A stretch of 36,174 nt of DNA from Chryseobacterium contaminans. GTDB taxonomy: Bacteria > Bacteroidota > Bacteroidia > Flavobacteriales > Weeksellaceae. The stretch is taken from NCBI RefSeq assembly GCF_001684955.1, contig NZ_MAYF01000212.1:1-36174 (forward strand). The letters run 5' to 3'. Both the position numbers and the translations under genes were made by a program. Positions 31,839 to 36,174 of the stretch are shown one piece after another (position 1 is the stretch's first letter; every line of letters begins with the position of its first letter). The notes under the pieces were generated by a model that was not told the DNA's origin, searched no databases, and saw only the letters and a program-made list of their open reading frames with translations.

Positions 31839-31901
31839 GTTATTCAACCTCTGACGATAACCGTGTAAGTTGCTTAGCTTTAACATTTTATTTTATTAAT
31901 A
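31839..31901 (+). promoter_or_regulatory. 5' leader of rplS, candidate ribosomal-protein leader
   Basis: About 63 nt between predicted start site and ATG. CAAC (31845-31848) can pair with GTTG (31869-31872), enclosing ACG/CGT (31854-31856 with 31862-31864) and two unpaired stretches. Compact stem-loops with internal bulges in this position are typical of autoregulatory r-protein leaders. Comparative work has proposed such leaders for L19 in flavobacteria, as far as I recall. Pairing is by eye only. Confidence 0.4.
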
Positions 31902-32258
31902 ATGGATTTATTAAAGTACGTACAAGACAAGTACATTGCGAAAAAAGAATTCCCTGAATTCAAAGCAGGTGATACAATTACTGTGTATTACGAAATTAAA
32001 GAAGGACAAAAGACTAGAACTCAGTTCTTCAAAGGGACAGTTATCCAATTAAGAGGTACTGGTTCTACAAAAACTTTCACCATCAGAAAAATGTCTGGTG
32101 ATGTAGGTGTAGAAAGAGTATTCCCTATCAACATGCCTGCACTTCAAAAAATCGAGGTTGACAGAAGAGGTAGAGTTAGAAGAGCTAGAATCTACTACTT
32201 CAGAGATCTTAGAGGTAAAAAAGCGAGAATTAAAGACGCTGCTTACAAGAAGAAATAA
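31902..32258 (+). CDS. rplS: 50S ribosomal protein L19
   Basis: 118 residues, the standard length for bL19, which sits at the 30S-50S interface. Family landmarks: FPEFKAGDTITVYYEIKEG, RTQFFKGTVIQLRGTGSTKT, FTIRKMSGDVGVERVFPI, and the basic RRGRVRRARIYYFRDLRGK near the C-terminus. Monocistronic here, with its own promoter, leader and strong terminator, unlike the rpsP-rimM-trmD-rplS operon of proteobacteria. Confidence 0.98.
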   Translation: MDLLKYVQDKYIAKKEFPEFKAGDTITVYYEIKEGQKTRTQFFKGTVIQLRGTGSTKTFTIRKMSGDVGVERVFPINMPALQKIEVDRRGRVRRARIYYFRDLRGKKARIKDAAYKKK

Positions 32259-32277
32259 TTCAGACAACAATAAATGC

Positions 32278-32316
32278 AAAAAGAAGCTGTTTACGAGTAA
32301 ACAGCTTCTTTTTTTA
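32278..32316 (+). terminator. Terminator after rplS
   Basis: AAAAAGAAGCTGTTTAC pairs perfectly with GTAAACAGCTTCTTTTT (17 bp, tight GA turn) and runs into T residues, 19 bp past the stop. Confidence 0.95.
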
Positions 32317-32458
32317 TGGGGATTCAGCAATAAGCAATAAATAGTAAGTAATAATATTGTTCGGATCAATCTTAAAAGTTGGGGACTAAATAAAAATTGA
32401 ATTCATCTGAATAGAAAAATTTACCAATTAGAATCAACAGGCGTGGAAATAGGTTTTT

Positions 32459-32627
32459 CACGCAAAGTTTCATGTTTGTGTATGCTTTATTTTTTAAGTG
32501 AGCAAAGACGGGATCGATTTTCAATCGATCTGAAGAAGCGAATGCACAGCCACAAAGCTTCATCAGCAACGAAGTTGCATTACTTAGCCTCCTAAAATAA
32601 AGTATTCGAATCACTAATTCGTTGCGT
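32459..32627. repeat. Structured repeat element R1, copy C
   Basis: Left end CACGCAAAGTTT, degenerate right end AATTCGTTGCGT. Outer stem GCTTTATTTTTTAAGTGAGC pairs with CCTCCTAAAATAAAGTATT. Hairpin 1 is GATCGATT-TTC-AATCGATC (32512-32530) and hairpin 2 is GCAAC-GAA-GTTGC (32566-32578). Both stems differ from copy A by paired changes. Confidence 0.8.
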
Positions 32628-32754
32628 CTATAGAATTTAGAATAATCAATCGGTATTCAATGTTTTACCACAACTTTTGAGCATCCTATTGTTGTTCAAA
32701 TTCAATATTTGTCATACCGGATGATATGAAATCCCCTTTTGTTTCTCCTACAAG

Positions 32755-32795
32755 TATTGTCATCCTGAAAGGATCTTTAGGATCTTCTCAAATTC
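32755..32795. repeat. R3-like left half
   Basis: GTCATCCTGAAAGGATC followed by TTTAGGATCTTCTCAAATTC resembles one arm of R3 with a changed centre. The gap 32259-33121 holds the rplS terminator, R1 copy C, this fragment, R6 copy 2 and R4-like ATCTGTG words; no gene is seen. Confidence 0.4.
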
Positions 32796-32826
32796 ATAAA
32801 AAACAATTTTCTTTTATAAGTTTATA

Positions 32827-33045
32827 CTTTTGTCTTGAAATCGAAGATTCAACGTAGTCAAACAGTATACAAAAGTTCAAGACTGGAATTATCCACTAAA
32901 AATTTAAATGTACTCCTAAAATTTCCCAACTCGCATGGATCATTTGCGAGTTCTTCGATTCAATATAAGAGCCATGTTCAGACAGTGGAAATTTTTAACG
33001 GATTACATTGAAATTTTCTTAACGCTCCTAATTCCTAGGTCAGTC
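32827..33045. repeat. Interspersed repeat R6, copy 2
   Basis: Same ordered words as copy 1 at 22190: CTTTTGTCTTGAAA, GTTCAAGACTGGAA, CTAAAAATTTAAA, AACTCGC, CAGACAG, TTTTCTTAACG, CTCCTAATTCCTA. Internal hairpin AACTCGCA/TGCGAGTT (32928-32952). It carries a 24-bp segment (32839-32862) shared with R5 copy I but absent from R6 copy 1. Confidence 0.65.
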
Positions 33046-33121
33046 AAAATTCCGTTTACATCCACCATTCACATCTGTGAAAATCTGTACCATCCGTGGG
33101 AAATAATATGGGTAATATTTG

Positions 33122-33565
33122 CTATTCTCTGTAGGGTGTACCTTTTCCGGTTTCCAGGAAGAGTTTCAGACTGCCAAGGAATTGTACCCAGCCATTGGAA
33201 CAGATATCATAGCATTCAATATCCGGGTGTAAGCCAAGATGGCTAACTTTTATCTTAGTATTCTCTCCCATTTGCTCTATTTCCCAAACAATGGTTGTTC
33301 CGATCCATTCTTTCTGGTTTTTTAATTCCGGAAGGGCAATTAATGAATCTTCTACATACCAGATCATCTTCGTATCAGGGGTAGCTTCTTTCACCCGCAT
33401 TGTTTTGTAAACATCAGCTCCGAATCGTATTGTAAATATATCTCCTGTTTGGGCAGAAGATCCTTCAAACATTTCTGACCACCAAAGGGAAATCTGATGA
33501 GATAAAGCATTGTATGCTTTGTTCGCTGTAGTTTTTACTTCTATAGTGTTGGTGTAATCGTTCAT
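33122..33565 (-). CDS. SRPBCC / AHSA1-like START-fold protein
   Basis: 147 residues from the ATG at 33565 (MNDYTNTIEVKTTANKAYNA). An in-frame TTG at 33592 would add nine residues but is less likely. Helix-grip fold of the SRPBCC superfamily: the N-terminal ISLWWSEMFEGSSAQTGDIF, the strand TIRFGADVYKTMRVKEATPD, IGTTIVWEIEQMGENTKIKV and the C-terminal helix WVQFLGSLKLFLETGKGTPY are typical of AHSA1-like (Aha1-domain) members. These bind small hydrophobic ligands or act as regulators; no ligand can be named. It is downstream of the AraC gene on the same strand, with R2 copy 3 in the 187-bp gap. Confidence 0.85.
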   Translation of the reverse strand: MNDYTNTIEVKTTANKAYNALSHQISLWWSEMFEGSSAQTGDIFTIRFGADVYKTMRVKEATPDTKMIWYVEDSLIALPELKNQKEWIGTTIVWEIEQMGENTKIKVSHLGLHPDIECYDICSNGWVQFLGSLKLFLETGKGTPYRE

Positions 33566-33659
33566 GGTATCTATTTTAGTTTGGTTATACAATTTTATGG
33601 AAAGTATTTTTCAAAAGGCTTTGCATATGACAAGAAATAGATTGAAGGACAATAGTTTA

Positions 33660-33710
33660 AACCATCCCGTCAAAAATTCACTGAATTTTTGACATCCCTC
33701 CAAAGGAGGG
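33660..33710 (+). repeat. Interspersed double-hairpin repeat R2, copy 3
   Basis: Begins AACCATCCCGTC. GTCAAAAATTC is followed by a 3-nt loop and its perfect 11-bp complement, then CCCTCC-AAA-GGAGGG. It lies 42 bp after the AraC stop codon. The three copies share orientation and position (just 3' of a minus-strand gene). Confidence 0.82.
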
Positions 33711-33752
33711 AAATATCCAGCCCTTCGACTGAAATATTGGGAGATATGGTGG

Positions 33753-34535
33753 TTATTCGTTTTTTATAAGGTATTGTAATGGTGTGGAACCGGTATGTTT
33801 TTTAAAAAATTCAATAAAGGCACTATCTGAGGAGAAGTCTAAGCTATGAGACACCTCTCCTATTGAGTTGCCATCTACTAAAAGTTCTATGGACCGTTGA
33901 AGACGCCATTGCTGCCTCCATTCCTGATAAGAAAGTCCGGTCTCTTTTTTAAAAATACGGGTGATTGTCTTTTCTACAGCTGCGGTTTCTTCTGCCAGGC
34001 TTTTCAGCATAGGTGGCATGGACGTTCTTGTTGTCCACTCTTCTACGATTCTCTTAAAACGTCTGTCAACAGGCATTTTAAGCTCCAGCTTTTCTTCAGG
34101 AGCCTTTGCTATTTCGTCCCAGAATACATTTAAAATATTCTTCTGAGCAGGGTTAAAACACGACCATTCCCAGAAGCAGATTCTTTCAATGATTTCTTTT
34201 AATAAAGAATTGACATGCAAAACCTTGAGGCTTGAACTCATATATTTTTCAGCATATTCACTGTCAAAGTATACTGATCTGTAGGCGACAACATTCCGGA
34301 AGTTTACCCGGTGAATTTCATTGGCCGGAATCCACAGCATTCTGAATGGCGGCAATACAAACTGTCTGTCGGAAGTCGTTACTGTCATACAACCTGAAGG
34401 AGCATACAGCAACTGTGCCTTGGTTTTGTGGTCATGAAATCCGGAGTCGTGCATCACCATATCAGAAGCAATTCCAATGACTCTTTCTTGAATAACATCC
34501 GCATCAAATTCTTCATTCTGTTTCAATATCGCCAT
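33753..34535 (-). CDS. AraC family transcriptional regulator
   Basis: 260 residues. An N-terminal cupin-like ligand domain (~20-140; AQLLYAPSGCMTVTTSDRQF, PPFRMLWIPANEIHRVNF) is followed by the AraC double HTH (~165-258), with KTITRIFKKETGLSYQEWRQ then LQRSIELLVDGNSIGEVSHS and a FKKHTGSTPLQY-type second helix pair. The arrangement resembles YeaM/NimR-type regulators, which control an adjacent, divergent MFS efflux gene. Exactly that arrangement is present: an MFS transporter starts 75 bp away in the opposite direction. The regulator is therefore predicted to activate or repress that exporter. Start ATG at 34535. Confidence 0.92.
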   Translation of the reverse strand: MAILKQNEEFDADVIQERVIGIASDMVMHDSGFHDHKTKAQLLYAPSGCMTVTTSDRQFVLPPFRMLWIPANEIHRVNFRNVVAYRSVYFDSEYAEKYMSSSLKVLHVNSLLKEIIERICFWEWSCFNPAQKNILNVFWDEIAKAPEEKLELKMPVDRRFKRIVEEWTTRTSMPPMLKSLAEETAAVEKTITRIFKKETGLSYQEWRQQWRLQRSIELLVDGNSIGEVSHSLDFSSDSAFIEFFKKHTGSTPLQYLIKNE

Positions 34536-34593
34536 GTCCTATTTTTGATATTTTTTGTTTTTATACCATTATAAATATACACTGAAATTTTCA

Positions 34594-34601
34594 AATCTTT
34601 G
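34594..34601 (+). promoter_or_regulatory. Likely -7 element of the MFS gene
   Basis: AATCTTTG (one mismatch to TAnnTTTG) ends 9 bp before the ATG at 34611, in the 75-bp AraC/MFS divergent region that must also hold the regulator's site. A very short leader is implied. Confidence 0.4.
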
Positions 34602-34610
34602 CAGAAAAAA

Positions 34611-35759
34611 ATGAAAAAGACAAATCCGCTATGGCTTTTAACGCTTCTTGTCATGCTTCCTCAATTTGTAGAAACCATTTACAGTCCGGTTTTACCAATG
34701 GTTCAGGAAACATTTGGAGTGAATGAGGAATCTACAACCTTAACAATAAGTCTGTATTTTATCGCTTTTGCTTTAGGTGTGGCATTTTGGGGTATACAAT
34801 GTGATAGGATCGGAAGAAAAAAGTCATTAGAATACGGGCTTATCACCTATGGAATCGGGACTTTTGCTGCTATTTTTGCTCCTGATTTTATGATTTTACT
34901 TGCTGCCAGAATTGTTTCTGCTTTTGGAATTGCTGTAGGTTCTATTGTCACCCAGACCATTCTGCGTGATACTTACGATAAAGACCATATCAGTAAAGTA
35001 TTTTCATGGATTGGAATTGGTTTGTCCATCAGCCCGATTATCGGAATGACCACGGGTTCTGTTCTTGCTTCTTCAATAGGTCATCAAGGGGTTTTTATCA
35101 CTTTGTATTTGATAGCTGTCGTGTTTTATATTCTTTCCAGAAAAAATGTTTCTGAAACCCACCATTCCAGAAAAGAGATCAATTTTCAGATGCTGTTTGG
35201 CTTATTGAAACGAATGCTCAGAGACCGAGACATTATCAAATGTTGTTTACTGGTGATGAGCTTTAATGTTTTGCTGTTTTCCTATTATTCGCTGGCTCCT
35301 TTTATTTTCAAAGAACAGCAATATTCATCTTATATTTTTGGATACAGCAGCATTATATTAGCTGCCGGAACTTTTGTGGGGGCCAAGCTGAACAGATTTC
35401 TGATTTTAAGGAATATTGCTCCCAGGATTTTAGTCAACGCAAGTGTTGCAGGTTCATTTATAGCTTCTGTTTTTGTATGGATATTAAGCGGTTACGGAAT
35501 CTATTTTCTGATTCCCTACTTCTTTATCGTGATGGCTTTCAGTATGGCTATCCCGAATATTCTGAGTACAGCGTTAATCCATTATAAAAACGAAACCGGA
35601 AGCGCAGGGGCTTTACTGGGGCTTATTTATTATGTATTGATAGGAAGTGGTTTGATAAGTATAGGTTTTATTCAAAATCTGGGAATTTCATGTGTTATTT
35701 TTTCAGGAATTGGAGTTCTTACTTTACTGGCATTCAAATCAAAAGAAAAAACCGTTTAA
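34611..35759 (+). CDS. MFS transporter, Bcr/CflA-like drug efflux type
   Basis: 382 residues from ATG 34611 (MKKTNPLWLLTLLVMLPQF); a TTG at 34599 is in frame but lies across the promoter. Twelve predicted membrane helices. The N-terminal YSPVLPMVQETFGVNEESTT resembles Bcr/CflA and other DHA1 drug:H+ antiporters. MFS motif A GIQCDRIGRKKSLEYG is in the loop between helices 2 and 3. Exports an unknown compound across the inner membrane. Divergent from the AraC regulator that probably controls it, convergent with the DUF3592 gene; its stop codon lies inside a shared hairpin. Confidence 0.9.
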   Translation: MKKTNPLWLLTLLVMLPQFVETIYSPVLPMVQETFGVNEESTTLTISLYFIAFALGVAFWGIQCDRIGRKKSLEYGLITYGIGTFAAIFAPDFMILLAARIVSAFGIAVGSIVTQTILRDTYDKDHISKVFSWIGIGLSISPIIGMTTGSVLASSIGHQGVFITLYLIAVVFYILSRKNVSETHHSRKEINFQMLFGLLKRMLRDRDIIKCCLLVMSFNVLLFSYYSLAPFIFKEQQYSSYIFGYSSIILAAGTFVGAKLNRFLILRNIAPRILVNASVAGSFIASVFVWILSGYGIYFLIPYFFIVMAFSMAIPNILSTALIHYKNETGSAGALLGLIYYVLIGSGLISIGFIQNLGISCVIFSGIGVLTLLAFKSKEKTV

Positions 35760-35776
35760 GTTATAAACGGTTTTTT
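35746..35776. terminator. Bidirectional terminator overlapping two stop codons
   Basis: AAAAAACCGTTT (35746-35757) pairs perfectly with AAACGGTTTTTT (35765-35776). The stop codons of the MFS gene (35757-35759) and of the DUF3592 gene (35756-35758, minus) both lie at the top of this hairpin. Confidence 0.88.
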
Positions 35777-36174
35777 CTTTTTTAATGTTCCAATGTAATA
35801 TATTAGAACAAGCAATCCAATTATTAATGGGATCATGTAAAGACACAGGAATATAAATGGGCCGAACCAAAGATTCCAAAACCCACCAAGAATGGCTTTG
35901 GAAGGATCTTTTTTATCAAAATACACGGTTACATCATTGGACCATTCTTTGCTGTTACTGCTATAATCAGCATGAAGAATATACGAATGATTGGAAGAAT
36001 CATAATAAGTGATAACCGGAGAATACATTTTGGTATAATTAATCTCGTCACCATCCTTCGACCAGCTTTCTTTATACCCCGTAATCCTTGCTTCCGTTTT
36101 CACCCTATCAGATACTAAATTGATATGCCTGTACAATTTACTACCATTGTAATAGACTCCTCCAGCACCCATTG
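35756..36174 (-). CDS. DUF3592 domain membrane protein, 5' end cut by window edge
   Basis: At least 138 residues are visible. The domain part VKTEARITGYKESWSKDGDE, MYSPVITYYDSSNHSYILHA and VTVYFDKKDPSKAIL fits DUF3592, a small beta domain of unknown function. It is followed by a membrane helix (about 100-128, FGPFIFLCLYMIPLIIGLLV) and a Lys-rich end. Family members usually have another membrane helix before the domain; the visible GAGGVYYNGSKLY looks like its end. The ATG at 36172 is therefore probably internal and the gene continues past the edge. Convergent with the MFS gene, overlapping it by 4 bp. Confidence 0.75.
   Translation of the reverse strand, partial: MGAGGVYYNGSKLYRHINLVSDRVKTEARITGYKESWSKDGDEINYTKMYSPVITYYDSSNHSYILHADYSSNSKEWSNDVTVYFDKKDPSKAILGGFWNLWFGPFIFLCLYMIPLIIGLLVLIYYIGTLKKKKPFIT

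Noticed and set aside
33566..33592. TTG start for the SRPBCC protein
   Set aside because: The ATG nine codons later matches the family's usual beginning.

Overview
The window looks like chromosomal DNA of a Chryseobacterium-type flavobacterium (Bacteroidota, Weeksellaceae). It is AT-rich. Promoters fit the Bacteroidota form TAnnTTTG, and starts lack strong Shine-Dalgarno sites. Other pointers are a C-terminal type IX secretion sorting domain, a glycosylasparaginase of the Elizabethkingia meningoseptica type, a GxxExxY protein and many intergenic palindromic repeats. No phage, IS transposase, CRISPR array, tRNA or rRNA was seen.

Layout. 1-4.0 kb: priA (cut by the left edge, TTG start), an AEC permease and a solitary ParD antitoxin, all on the minus strand. 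4.0-9.9 kb: exported beta-mannosidase overlapping a GxxExxY gene, two tandem structured repeats with a truncated second GxxExxY start, cutC with a lipoprotein gene, and glycosylasparaginase. 10-13.7 kb, plus strand: a Crp/Fnr regulator, then DUF3302 / HlyD-type adaptor / NodT-type outer-membrane channel. 13.9-18.7 kb, minus strand: a persulfide/sulfite module made of a CstB-like persulfide dioxygenase-rhodanese, a split YeeE/YedE transporter, a TauE/SafE exporter and a Crp/Fnr regulator. 18.7-22.1 kb: GH20 hexosaminidase and a divergent DUF4197 protein. 22.7-26.6 kb: CoA-transferase subunits B and A, separated by an oppositely oriented ABC exporter. 27-32.3 kb: a MORN-like exported protein, a large purple-acid-phosphatase-like T9SS cargo, and rplS with a leader. 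33-36 kb: SRPBCC protein, an AraC regulator divergent from an MFS transporter, and a DUF3592 protein cut by the right edge.

How genes work together. The sulfur module is the best-supported system. The cstB-like operon and tauE carry the same GTAAC-N4-GTAAC operator, with its centre 36.5 bp upstream of the last base of each -7 element. This fits activation by the adjacent Crp/Fnr protein. Operator plus a ~200-bp palindromic repeat form a ~250-bp direct repeat on both sides of tauE. Beta-mannosidase, hexosaminidase and glycosylasparaginase match the three bonds of the N-glycan core.

The most unusual non-coding content is a set of interspersed structured repeat families. One (R1, four copies) has terminal inverted repeats and internal hairpins whose stems vary by compensatory changes. 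Two of its copies sit just upstream of a GxxExxY start, one intact and one truncated. Gene functions are assigned from recognised motifs and family resemblance by eye; no search was run.
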